From NCBI RefSeq assembly GCF_051020975.1, contig NC_135035.1, positions 9,176,001 to 9,240,000 of the forward strand: 64,000 bases of DNA. The letters run 5' to 3'. The notes beneath the pieces are model-generated. The model was not told the origin of the DNA. It worked only from the letters and a program-made list of their open reading frames with translations, and did no database searches. Positions within the stretch are counted from its first letter, which is position 1; each line of letters starts with the position of its first letter. Below are positions 36,427 to 49,435 of the stretch, piece by piece. Both the position numbers and the translations under genes were made by a program. The DNA is from Osmia lignaria lignaria. Taxonomy: Eukaryota; Arthropoda; Insecta; Hymenoptera; Megachilidae.

Positions 36427-39400
36427 ATGGCCCCTCGCGGCCTTTCTGCGACAACTCTCGACGTCCTCCTCCACTGACACCGGGATCAACGGGTTCCGAG
36501 CAGGGTTAAGAAACAGGACCCCTCCTTCCACCCTTTCTCCGCTAGTGTATCTCTAAATCCTCGTTATCCCTGGCTGGACCTCCTCGGAAATTTATCGTCC
36601 CGCGTCGACGACATCCGAGATCCGACGCAGCTTGGGAGCCTAATGACCTCTCGCGTCGCGCGGGATACACCGGCCTCCTCGGTAGGAAGATCGATCTAGC
36701 TGTCTTCTTCGCAACATCGTACGCTTTAGGCACCCAAACGTATACGTTCACCAAAAAATCATCCCTACACCTGTGCCCCCGATGGATATGATCGAATTCC
36801 AGAATGCAGGTTGCTCGGCAGGATTGAAAAAGACGAACAAAGGTCGAGGAAACGTTTCCTGCTTCGTGTAGTTATCGTATCTGTTGTATCGGCGAACGAG
36901 CGCGTGTATGTGCAACAACCACCCCGGAAGTCAATTCTTGGCCGCTTATCGGTGATCTAGCAGCACCTGCGAGGAATCGAGAGCGCGGGTAATCGTCGTC
37001 TCACGCTCGTTTTCTCGACTTCTCCTCGTTTTGCTTCATTGTGTCCCGGCTACGCGGCGGCGAAACGGTGGACGCATGAGAGATCGGACCGGTACCGCCT
37101 TTGGCGCAAGAGCGCATAATGAGAGTGATATAATAACGACGGACACCAGCGGCCGGTTACCCGACGACACAACTCATCCCGACAAAAGGATACCGCTCTG
37201 CTTGCTGGAAGAAGAGAATGGAAGGTCGAGGCAAAGGGACTGGAAGAAGAAGAGCATCTTCAGGAATGGACGAAGGGTACGCGAAGGAAGTGCACGCGGA
37301 ATGTCCACGAGAGAAGGAACGATGTAACCAGTCGAGTTAATTAAGAGGATCCAACCTTGACGGACGTGGCCATTGTGCACGCGCGGCTCTACCCTTCTTA
37401 CCCTTTCCTCCCCGTTGCCCCGTTGATGCGTTCCTAAACGTATCCACATACGTACACGTCGTCCGGACACCGTCGCCCTTCGTCCTTGTCACGCGCCATT
37501 TACGGAGGCCATCTTGTACTTCTCTTTATCCGTAGCTAGCTCCATCTACCCCGTTCCCATTTCAATTTTAGGTTAGAAAATTAAATTCATTTCAACGAAT
37601 TGCGTATAAACCCGGCTTAACTATGTGGACAAACATTTTGACGGGGATATGGCCCGTTTAAAAGTGATTTAAGAAAAGATATTTCGAATATAAGGTATCT
37701 AAAATTGCGCGAACCGCGTTAGACCCGGCAATTGACCGTAAAGTTTCGAAGCTTATGATGGAATGTATATCACGAGCGAACGATTCCGCAGGGCAGGCTC
37801 GTAGGAAAATGGCCGGAATTTACGACCGCTCTTAACGTATTTCATACAAAGTAGGAACCTTGGTGAAGACATCAGTGTTAAACTATGTGGCAAAAGCGTG
37901 AGTTACCGGTGTGTGTCACAATGTCATCCAGCAGAGTCTAGAAACGAGCCGAGTCCCGGTATATACGCTCGGATGGTGACTATAAAGTACTCTATTCCCC
38001 GCTTAGCTCGGGGTCTATTCGGTGCCATTACGTGTTCCTTAGCCGGGCGACGAGTACGAACGAAATAAACATTGCAACTGATAGTGCATTACAAGCGGCG
38101 CATAAAAGGTACCTGAACGCGATCGCGCGCGAGTATGGAAAACTGAGGGGGCGTCCTGGTGACAATTAACAGTCCCGCTCGGTCACAAATCACCGGGCGG
38201 CGAGCTCTAATCACAGCCCCGGCTTCTTTTTTCATCTCCTGTCCCTCCGCGTCTCAGTCGAGTGTTCCCACCTGCCCTCTTTCGTCCCGGCGCCTGTCCG
38301 TTCCCTCGCGGCTACACGCTAAAACCTCGTATCTTCGACCTTTTGAGAGCCGCAACGCGCCGAGGTGTTGATACGCTCAAAGTAATCAACCCGCCGCGAG
38401 TCTGCCCCCTATTTTCCCCGGCCTACTTTCGAAACTTATTACCCCAAGAATGGGTTCCGCCGTTTCGCGGGCTTCGTCGCGACCCGAGGAATATAAATTC
38501 ACGCGGACCAAAGTGGCTCGCATCGGCTCGTAAATTATCGTGGAAACGCGGAAGCGGGGCGTGGAGGTGAGGAAGGAGAGATCAAACGGCGAACAAGGTG
38601 AAATCGCTGTTCGATCGCCGATTGATAATCGAAACAGCTGTCCGATATCGTGAGAGCGGGGCACCGTCGAACGCGATCGCGCGCTAAATCTGCCGACTCT
38701 AATGAGAAGTAATAAACAGACGCGGACGGATTTTTGTTTAACACAATCGGAAATGCACGGTCGGACGAAGAAAATTATGGAGTCACGCATGAGTTACGAT
38801 ACGTAGTCGCGGAGAGGCGGACATTACGAGCACGATTTAGTAGATTTAGCAGTGTGATATTTTGGACAAAATTATTGCACAACGGTTTCGGTGCACCGAA
38901 AGAATAAACGAAAACGTAGCTCGTGCTCGCGGATGCGTCACGGTCCGGGCGAGTTTAAGCCTCGACACTGGTCCAGCAGAGGCTGGACACACGTATAGCC
39001 GAGCAGCCAGATTGCTATGCTAATTCCGTTAATGTCGCATGAGTTATGAGCCCGCGCGGACGCGCACGCACACGCGTGACCGGGGAACTGGCTTATTCTT
39101 TCGGTCGAGTCAGCAGCTCGCGGAACGCTCCGCTGGCGATCCTTTACGGAGGCGGAAGAGACGACGCCTGGTGTAAGTAGCCGCATTCGCCGCCACTGCC
39201 ACGAAGAAATGATATTCCTGCACGCCTCGGTGCTGGCCGCATATCTTAAGGCCCGATAAATTGAAAGCGCGCGAGCGGAACCCGCGAGGAAAGAGGAATA
39301 GAGAGACGGTCCGATCGCGGATGAGAGGGAGAGAGTCGCGAGTATCCCTGCTACGGCATTCATAAGCACCTTATCGTACGGCGTGCCGTGAGTAGTCTCG

Positions 39401-42400
39401 CTGCCCGCCACCGGTAGCAGGTGAAAAAAGCCTCGTAATCTCCGGTAATTGAGATTCGATACCAATTAAAAGCGAGCGCGAGCCAGACGCGGACCAATAG
39501 CGTCGTTAAATGAACCGAGCGTTAAAATCGTCGGTAGAGAAAATTTCGCTGTCGCCTGACTGGTTGCGAAGTAGCATCGGATTTGCAGCTTATCATTTTA
39601 CACCGACAACGTTGCATAACGGAGTTGTAGCCAATAACGGTAGAAGAGATTCGAAACGGCGAAAAATTGGTACGCGCCGGTGCAATTTATTCAGCCGGAC
39701 AATCAACGCATATAATATTCACTGTTTCCATCGCGTTCCGCGTTATTAAACATCGTTACCGTGCCCCGTTTTCCTCTGGCCGTTTAATTCTCACCCACGC
39801 CCGATCATTAGCGCCGCGGCCAGGCCGGGCTCAACACCTTGTATTATGCACTCTCAATCATGATACGCGTTCAGAGCGGTCTCGTTGCCCGGAGCTGTCC
39901 ATAGCTTCCTTCACCTTTTTCCTGATCTACGTTCAGATATCAATGACGTTTTCCATGAGCCATAAATAACGACGATCATCGGTAATTGTATTAGATGAGG
40001 CCCTGTCACCTGTTCTATGCAGGATCGTCGAAGAAGAACGACGAAGTAGGGACACGGAGGGTGAAAGGTACAATCGCGACGTGGAAAAATAAGGAAAGGT
40101 GGAGAAGGCCAGACGGATGATAAATCAGACGCGAGGGTATCATTCGAGGGTTGATTTCGAGAAGGAAAAAGTTGGAAGAAAAAGGGTGGAAGATGAGAGG
40201 GAACGCGTAACTAGCAGAGGCTAAATCATCGATGATTGTGACGCCTTAGCTCACCCTCCGGCGTTTCTTTCGCATCGACTCGGGAAATTTTATGAAACAC
40301 CGGATCGTTGATGCAGACATCGAGCATCGAGAATCTTACACGACGTCTGCTCCTCCGATTGAGCAAGAAACGAGAAAAAGTGTTTAGTACAGGTTCGATT
40401 CGAGGCGCATCTGAACAGTCACGCACACTGCACAGCCGGCTACATCATTCAGCGCCGATCGCCGTCAGCAATGCACTTAATTACTGTTCGACTCGCTATC
40501 ATCGACGTTCCGATAATCGACGATGGCTGCGTCGTGTCATCGTCGGATAAATCCATTAATAAGTGCGAATGAATCGCGAAGCGCGATTCGTGTTCGATCG
40601 ATGTAACACGATTTCTATAACTCGCGTGTACGCCTTCTATGAAGAAACAGGGCCTCGAATGAAAGATAGAAAAAAAAGGTCCGAAAAGAGCAGACGATCC
40701 ATCGAGGAAGTCCATTCCTGTTCTAATCGCGCGGTCTGAAACAGACGACTATAATTTATTTCTCCTCCAGCCTCCGATAAGATGAATCTCGTATGCTTAT
40801 GGGCTCGGGCGAGAGTATATACCGGCTCGATCCAGCCAGGGGAATCTATTTATAATAAGGCGATGCTTGCGACGCTACCGATCGCCGCGGCGCCCGCTAC
40901 CGAGTCCGCTACTTACGTCCAGGGGGACGCGGCCACGTCGTCTCATCAGCGTGGATCCATTAGTCAACGGTTGACACGCTGACGGCTACCGTACGCCACT
41001 AACCCGTTCCCCTGACAGACCGAAGATTCCACCGTGATCGTAGAGTAGCTTCGAAGCGGTACGCGGAGTCGCGCGAGCAACGACCAGTTAATGCTATGCC
41101 TTCTCGTGTCGGTGACACTAGCAGAGAAAAGCGTGCATTATCGTAGAGAAGCAGAAGAGGAAGACAGAGGTGGCCACCGCTATAAACTACCGAGAGGTCC
41201 AAGCTTCGAGATCGAGCACGCAAGATGTGACCGTGACACACGGGCATTTATTACGAACCACCGGCACCGCTTCGTTGCTCTCCGATGTCCCTCTGCTTTT
41301 GCCCCTATCCACGCGATTACATCCTTGCACCATTAATGCCAGATGTACGTTACGATAATTTTGACGTGGAGGAAGATTGTCAGCTTTTCAGAAATATTTT
41401 TCGTTAAATGGGTTCCGTGTCCGTGGATGCGGTTTTCACCGGGCGCGTAGGTGAAGCTAAACGCGTTAAAGCGCAGACACGCATCTTCGGCGCGCCATTA
41501 CGGTGCCTCCGGGCGAGCAAAGAGCCCGAGAAGTTATGCTGGCAAGCGTGCGCTGCGGTATTTATAATGGCGTGCTTAATTGTTGTCCGTAGATCAAGCG
41601 TGTATCGTAACTTCTCCGGAAACTCGAGGCGCCCACGTGAAACGCGCAACCTGTCCCGTTCTCGTCCGTTCCGTCGCATAATTTCTACGATTGCCGAGGG
41701 ACAACGGTTTTCGAAAAGTTCAGAACAGAGTTTCCACCTTCCAAGCGAAGAGCGTTCGCCTATGCGTTAATGTCAGCCAGTGTATTAACCCTCAACCTGT
41801 AGGGTGAATTACTTCTTCCCCGTCACGATAACTGTACTTGGAGTAACGCACACGCGTTAACGCACCGTTTAACTTACCGCCAATTGCCGTGCCGCGAAAT
41901 CGTCTAAGCAGAATCGATAGACGATAATTCAACCATTTCTTTGCTTCTCGACGAATCCTCCGCGTGTGTTCCGCGAGAGAACATTCACGTCGCTTCCACT
42001 TCGACTTCAGCGATCCGAGGGTTTAGAAGTACGACACAATTCCACTCGCGAGCACGCCGTGTACATTGTCGTAATCGGGCGAACGTGTTTCGCTCTCGGG
42101 TAGTGTACGTTAAGTAGAATTAATTAACACACCGGCGCGGCACCGTGAATATCAAGCGGAAAGGTAAATTCCATCAGGGCCGCGTTCTAGGCGTTAAATC
42201 TTTCTGCTCCATTTGCATTTTTCAACTTCGTCAGTCCTCCGTGTGTACCGAGCGATTTTTGTACGGATCAATGCAAATCGCGGAAATAGTATTCTCCTGC
42301 AACGTGTTCCAACTAATTTTATTCTAAATGGATCTGCATATTAGGTCATAGGATCTGTTAAAATGTTAATCAAAAATAATTCAATGTCTCCTCCTCCTGA

Positions 42401-45400
42401 GGGAATAAGTGCCCACAAATCAGTCAGTCCTGTCCGAGGATCGATAATAATTTTACAGCCTCTGTCGTGACTTTATTTAGACGGATTCACCAGGCAGCCG
42501 GATAGTACATAAATCTGCCAGTTTTACGAGAAACTCGGAACATCCCGTTGCGTCCCTGGATGGCGATAGGTTATAAGGTGGCTACCGCGGCTGCGTGTCG
42601 GGAGGAAGCTTAACCCCTCGGAGACGACCGCCGAGTGGACATCGCTCTCGCGTTTCGTATTCTCGCGCGTCTTTGCCGGGATATATATCCCCTAAGTGTG
42701 GTTCTATGTACCAGCCACCGGCTGGTTGGATGCGAAGTTATGTCGCGTGTCAATTGCTCCCTCGAATAGGCTTGGAAAAAGGTACGCGGGGGGTGAAGGA
42801 GGCTAAGGTCGGTCCTGGTCTTAAGTGACAAAGGAACGCGCGGTTGCGCGGGAGGATACCCTAGTAGCTCTATAAATTTCGTTACGTAATCCCGAGGGAG
42901 GCAGGGTGGTGGCAGGTACCAGGACGCAATAAGCGATACACGGCGAAATTGTCCGGCAAGTTTCTACCAGCTCTCTCCGCTGTCCTCGTGGTCGTAGCCG
43001 TAATTCCAGCGGTCCCTTTTAACCGTCCGATGATTCGTTTTATATGGAACACAAAGGATCCGCCCCTGCTCGGTGCATAAACGCGCGCACGCAACCTGTG
43101 CCGGTGCATAGGATGCACTTAGCGCGACGCCCGCAACCGACTCGTCCCGGCTTAGTACGCGTGCACCGTTCGACGCTGCTGTTTTCGACACCCGCGTGCC
43201 ACGCGTGGAATTCACTTAACCGAAGAATGCCAGCCTCGTGTCCATTCTCGGCTACCCTCCGTTCTCTTCCTCGACCTGGCCGATACCGACGTCGAATTCC
43301 GATCTCGTACAGGTGCGATCGAGAAATTATCCAGATAAAAGGCGCGACGGTGTCGCTGGTCGACGAACCGCTCCACTATCACACCGTTCCCCCACACTCA
43401 TAATAATCTACCCTCGTAACTTTTTCCACGGTAACGATAACAGTAAATATGAATTTTTTACACGGAATCGGTGACCCGCGGAATTGGGGCGGAATAAACG
43501 AGTTCCTTTTTCAATCTACCAACAGATCAGATAGTATTCTCGCTGCGTTTATACGCACGTATACCAGCCGCGACTGTGTATCAATGATAAGTTGATAAAT
43601 ATGCTAATGTTATCAGGTGTGGTTGCGAAAATATCCAAAGGTAATAACCATTATCGTTAGTCCTTCTTTCGAGAGGAAATCCAAGCGTGAACTCGCGATG
43701 TCTGTTGCGCCTTATACCGAAACACCGACAAAGCTAGAAAGCTAGCTGAATATTCGACGATTGCTAAAGGGTCGAACACAGAGAGAGTTACAATTAGCCG
43801 GCCACGTAATCGCGGCTCGAAACACGGCCAGCTCGATTATCGTTGCTCCAAACTAGGGGAGGGAAAAAATTAATTGTTAACCGGCCGGTCGGTAGATTTT
43901 GATCTGACGTCGTGAAAGTATATACAATGGCCGTTGCGCGATACGGTTACACGCGTACACGTGGTTAACCCTTAACCACTATGGACACTGAAACTTGCAC
44001 AACTACTGTGGAAAGTGTAACAGACTGCTAGTATTTATTGCGTCTTTATTTATGTATATATAAATGTCTTATAAAGGTCAACTGCATTTCCCTTTGCTCC
44101 GTACATTAATAATCGTACTGTGACTAAAAGGTATGGCTGTTGAAAATCCTAGCTGACTGAAAATGGGGGATGCATAGTATACTTAGTTAAGCTCTTCCGG
44201 CGAATATCAGCCGTGTTGTTTTCTCGTCTGGTCAAAAGTAGCGGCGCGATTTCTCGGACCGATCTCGGTGCTCGCCGCTGATATCGGCATGGAAAGCAGA
44301 TAGCGGTTTTCTTATTGAACGGGCGGGTTTAACAGGCGAGCAAAAGGACGTCGGACGATCGGTGTATCGACGTCGGTACACGAGTACTGCATTACTCGGT
44401 TCGGTAAGAAGCTACTGAATCACGAGATACGCTGATCACGGTTCCTTTCATTCCGCGTCCCGGTGACGGCCGATTCCCGTATCAGCCGTGCGTGTACCCT
44501 GATAACTAACGAGAACGAACGCGCTTCACGGCCGTTCAGACTAATCGAGCGTGGCCCCCTCTTAATTTACCCGCGACGATGTATCCTTCTACGTACCGGT
44601 GGCTGCTTCGAAATCTTGCTATATTGAAGGTACGTGTTATACCTGGGGATTGAAATGATCATTGATCCATCAAGAATCGTTTCCTTTTATTTTGTGAGGA
44701 AAAAAGAGGTGAAATTTAGTGTCGTGACATATTGAATATCACGATTTCCATGTTCTTCTTTTTCTCCGTTTCCACGGTCGGCGCTCGCGAACAGGATAAT
44801 GGTCCAATGAAACGCCCAGCACCCACCGAGTCACCGTCGGTTCCCTCTTGTCCCGTCGCTGCACTTGTTTTCTCCGTATGGAACCGCAATCGGCCGCTGC
44901 AAGACAGAAAGTGCAATTATAAATACGGGGCGGCATTACACCGCTCCGGGTATCACCGGCGCGGCGATATTCGTAGAGAATTTTTCCATCCTCCGAGCAG
45001 TAGTACACGCGAGACCCTGACATGCATACGAGCATTCGAATAATACACTCTCGAGAGCAAAAGCGTTTCTAACCACGCGGACACTGGATAGCAGGTGTGC
45101 GCACGTGAACAACAACCGGAGCAATAATATCTATCATTAATTTTTCGTGATCCCCTTATCGTATAATTTATCATCGTTTTCTAATTCGTTCCCTCTGCTC
45201 GCTCGCGTCATCCTGCACTCCTCTAACGAGTCAAGGAGAACCGCTAGGCGTTTCTTTTTTATAGTCCTCCGTCGCGAAGGACAATCACCGGCACCGTCAA
45301 TCCTCCTGCTGAAGCTTCAGGGATGAAGAGACGCCGAAGAGGGGGCGAGAGTGCTGGGGAAAAAGAAACGAGCGAAAGAAGTCGCGTCGTAGGCGTTCCG

Positions 45401-45563
45401 AGCATACAGGTGCGACGGCACCGAGAACCGCGGATAACATCGCTTAATCACACGTGACTCAAGCATATGCGCTCCACCCACATCTCGTTCCGTATCTCCG
45501 GCGGATTATCTATGCAAAAATAAATAAGCTACTAAGTAACGACCGGTCGGTCGTCTACGAGTT

Positions 45564-45628
45564 GCAAGAAGAATAAGAGAGAAAAAAAAAGGAGGGAGAA
45601 AAGGAGAAAGAAACGAAGGAAAAGAAAA
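45564..45628 (+). repeat. Polypurine tract
   Basis: A/G-only run with an A9 core and GGAGGGAGAAAAGGAGAAAG. Low-complexity DNA. Confidence 0.7.
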
Positions 45629-47578
45629 CAGCATCGCTCTGGCTGTACATTATTACTCGTGGCTATCGAAATGTTCCGAACGGTCTCAGCCGATACCTGT
45701 ATATTCTTCCTCTGCCACTGGCAACTTACAGAGGAGGAGTTAACCACGGCCAGTATCGTTTATTGATTTACAGTCGTAGATACCTTCGTTCTCGATTAAA
45801 ATCAGCCTTCTATATTGCACGAGACCGGCGCGACTTCTATCCCTTATTACGCCGCGGTTCTACAACTTCAGATGCAATCTTCTATCGGTAGACTGATTAA
45901 TCGGTGGAAATTAAATGGTGCCGCGTCGCGTGCTTTTTAATTTAGGGAAGTATCTTTATCCTACCCGGGATGCTGATTGCGTTTCGAGAGGTTGTTTATA
46001 ACCTTTCGAAGGGTTAAAAATCCGCTTCCTTCGCAGACTATGTCGCGACAGTCATCGTGGAAAAATGATGGTTCGCGACAGAAAGTAATAATGCTGTTTC
46101 CGGCCGCTTTGCAGCGATGGCATGTCGCGTCTATTGCTTGGAGGGATACCCGACGGTTTTTGCTTATCTGTCAGTGAGAATAATGATGATAGGATCGGCT
46201 GCATTGTGGGGGGTGGTGACACCCATGACACAATCGGCTCGAATACACCATAGATGGGTATACCTGGCAGGCTGCTCTCTCTGTATTATGGAGGCTTAAA
46301 TCAGCTCGAAGGAATCTCGAAAGACATGGGTGTTCAATTACCTGGCCATAAACCTTTACTAGCCCACGTCCACGGCGACGGACGACGAGTTGGTTCGCGC
46401 GGTACGCGAGCCGCAATCTGCCTCGTACGATTCTTCATGGACACCATGACGATCCAATAGGGCTTTACTTTACGATCTCGTAGAGCCTCCACCTTGTCCC
46501 GGCCGTGTTAAAGAGCGTCCGCTGAGAAAATACCGGTACATTTTATCGTATTTCATACATTTTACCATCGAACGATAAAACGGCCACGGAGAAGTTTTGC
46601 GACTTTACTCCATTCCCACTTTCCCCGGGCTGGACGTGCAAGTAGGCAGACTGGCGCCAGAATGTACAATGTTACAGCCGCGAGAGTGACGAGTAATCCT
46701 TAAAAGAATGTATTTATTCCGCAGAGTTCTTCGAATCGCTCTATTCAAGCTGTATTTATCCAACGCGGATTTAATAGAAGCGCTTTATTTATAGTTCGTT
46801 TAACAGCGAAACGGTATTAGACTGGCTAGCAACACTAGGATACCTTCCTTCCTTTGGTTTTACTAATTTTCCTGAAGAATAATATCCATTGTACGAAATG
46901 GTCATTCATTCGATTTTGTTGCCATACAGCAAACTCTGGTCCCTAATGGGTCAAAAGAGGATTACGTGTTTCTTGTTTTAGAGAATTGTTGCAACGCTAA
47001 GAGGATTAAAAGTTTGGTATAAATTCGTTCTTTATTGGCAATTGGTACGCCTCTGATTCTGTTATCTCACCTCACACCGATTACGTAAAAAGTATCATAA
47101 GGATCGTAAATTCCAATATGCGATCAACTTTCCAAAAACAGCAGTCCTGTTAAAATCCAACCCGTGTCCGTGCAACGCGACAGATTTCTTCCATAAAATC
47201 CCAACACGTTTATTACCGATCCCCGACCGAATTCTTTCCAACTGTTCCCTCTTAATCGTTCCGCGATTCGTGTTAGAATCCATTCGTTTTATAGCAACGT
47301 CAAATCGGGTCGTAAAGATAAATTAAACGTAACACATGCCCGAATCGTTTCCGTGACAAAAAAGAAAGACATCTTTCCTTCGAATTCACGTCCAGAAACA
47401 GGCTGGTAAATCGCGCTACCTGTGGCATACCGATGAAGAAATGAAAATCTGACTGCAATTTTCAAAATTCCACGCTTGTTTCGTCGAAATCCTTGTAGCA
47501 AGGATCGTCAAGCTTCGAGAGCACGAATGTCGGCTCCCATTACACCTGTTTACGTGTCGAAGCGATCGAGCCACCCAC

Positions 47579-47600
47579 GACAAAAGCGCGACAAAAGCGC
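47579..47600 (+). repeat. Tandem duplication of an 11-base unit
   Basis: GACAAAAGCGC is present twice in direct contact, followed by a partial third unit (GCGAAAGCG). Confidence 0.8.
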
Positions 47601-49130
47601 GCGAAAGCGAGTGACAGAGAAAGGGGAATAACAGAAAAGGGATGAAAAGGACAGATCGATGAAAACGGTACGAAGCTGAAGAGAGAGGATGTTTGAAGGT
47701 AAAAGAGGAGGGAAGGTAGGCTCGCGCTTAATGGCCGGTTCGAAGCGGCAGCTTCGTGTGAGGTAACGACATAAAATCCCGAGATCTTACTTATACGCGC
47801 GCGAGCTCTCGCGCGGTAATCTCGAGGTCCCTCTTATTTAAGCGCCACATTTCTTTCCGGCGCTTCGGATGGCGGTGTTGGACGCGGGGAAAGTGGCCAC
47901 CTAACTGTCGCCCGAACGAGCTCGTACGACGTCGCCACGCCGACGTTTATTGCGTTCCCGAGCCGGCGGATTCGTTTAGCCGTGTATGTATCGACCCCAC
48001 GTGCGTCTCTACGATCGATCGAAAATTCCCTGATATCCGGCTGGATAACGAGATAAATTTGTATGTCGAAGAGGAGGACGCGACGCGACGCGGCGGGTCC
48101 GTGTCGTCGTTCAAGTCGAAATAAATTTTTTATCGCGGTACTACTCGGCGGTCCGCCGGTCAATTCTCATTTGCATGTTGAGTAATAAGTGTTAATTTAA
48201 TTTTTAATCTCGACGCATTTATTTTTTCTTGACAACGTACCTTGTTCACCGCGGGATCGTCGAATGATAATTTGTCCGACGAGTAATTAAGTTACTTCGA
48301 TTTTATGCGGGTGTTAAAGAGAGACCGTTTTTTAAGTAACTCGGTCATTTCATTCGCAGGAACCTAATATCTTCATGGCTCAAACCTGACCCGTTTATCG
48401 CGCATTTGTTTACGACGCGGTGCCGAGGTTAATATCGTTGTATTTTATTCAATGGTATCTTTTGAAACTTTCCCCGTAACAATGACGATAATGATCAGCA
48501 TAAATATCTGTCGCGTTTACGTTCACAGTCGACGATTTTAGACTGGTTCTGCAGAACCTGATACCAAAGTGGTAACCTTTGCATTCTATTCAATAATATC
48601 CACGGAAAGTTTTCCCGGCAACGTCGATAGTTTCTCAAGGGTGGTCCGGGGTAACGGGCTTATCGCACCTAAGCCTGGCTGCCGTGTTGTTAGCCGGTGC
48701 TCGTCGAGCCGCGATTCTTAACATCTCCCGGTTGGTTCACGGCGAATTATCATACACGAGGCGGTATTTGAATGGCGAGCTTACAAACGACGCTGCACTT
48801 CTCATCTCTCACTGCGTACGCTGTAAAGTTGAAATGCCTCGTTCGCGTGTTAAGAATGAACGCAAACGTATTCGCGATCTCGGCCAGACAATCCCATCGC
48901 CCCACGTTTCTTGCTCGTTTCTAAAATAACGTTAAGTATACTCGAGAAATTTTCTTATCAGATTAAAAGGGGAACTCACTTATTAATGAAACTTTGCCAG
49001 CTTGTAGAGCTCGTCGAGCTGAACACGCCTATACCCCGTTTTGTGGGTAGACGGCTAATTGTTTAAAAGATATTAATAATTAAAGTTAGTTACTACTTAT
49101 ATTGAGAAGTATGACAAACTCACAAATACA

Positions 49131-49188
49131 ACTCGTAATCTAGAGATCCACGGTTCAAATCCTCGGTTCCCAACATTTTTTTTTTTTT
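49131..49188 (+). repeat. tRNA-derived repeat head A, with poly-T tail
   Basis: The segment ACTCGTAATCTAGAGATC followed by GGTTCAAATCC resembles the anticodon arm and T arm of a tRNA. GGTTCAAATCC matches the internal B box of RNA polymerase III promoters. A run of T follows, as in a pol III stop. The 5' half of the tRNA is missing or too diverged to see. Not a functional tRNA gene. Confidence 0.65.
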
Positions 49189-49435
49189 AATGATAATTTG
49201 TCTCTTTTTGAATAACTATTAAATAAAAGTTATCAAAAAAAAAAAAAAAAATTATTGGAAACCGAGGATTTGAACCGAGGATCTTCGGATTGCGAGTCAT
49301 GGATCCGCTTCGTTGTTAAACACATGACTCGCAATCTAAAGGTCCTCGGTTCAAATCCTTGGTCTCCATTTTTTTTTTTTTTTTTTTTATGATAATTTTT
49401 ATGTAATAGTTATTCAAAAAGAGACAAATTATTAT
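49189..49435. repeat. Head-to-head inverted dimer of a tRNA-derived SINE-like element
   Basis: Two copies face each other. Copy B is on the minus strand (head about 49318-49257, then poly-T in its own sense at 49251-49235, then a tail to 49189). Copy C is on the plus strand (head about 49312-49368, poly-T 49369-49388, tail to 49435). Both share a tRNA-like 3' half containing ACTCGCAATC and GGTTCAAATCC, the poly-T run, and a 31-base tail with TAATAGTTATTCAAAAAGAG. The arms 49189-49301 and 49323-49435 are nearly complementary, and the 10-base innermost parts GCGAGTCATG and CATGACTCGC are exact. The loop is 21 bases. The head's anticodon-like loop is CTCGCAA. A transcript across the whole unit would fold into a hairpin of about 110 pairs. 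Confidence 0.8.

Larger units (their letters stand above)
30001..49130. other. Gene-free, CpG-rich non-coding DNA (second part)
   Basis: Nothing with recognisable coding potential was found on either strand. Long purine- or pyrimidine-only runs are commoner here (about 30003-30078, 30668-30740, 31308-31390, 32130-32178, 45564-45628). The region is otherwise without visible long repeats or transposon ORFs. Confidence 0.5.

Noticed and set aside
33544..37729. Shared 14-mer GCGTTAGACCCGGC at 33544 and 37716
   Set aside because: Several chance 14-base matches are expected in 64 kb, and the flanks do not align.
46319..46331. GAAAGACATGGGT resembles the start of miR-71
   Set aside because: The match stops after 13 bases, there is no complementary arm within 100 bases, and no miR-2 family members follow.
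49257..49368. Functional tRNA genes
   Set aside because: Only the 3' half is tRNA-like. The acceptor stem and D arm are missing and the anticodon stem does not pair well, so these are repeat heads.
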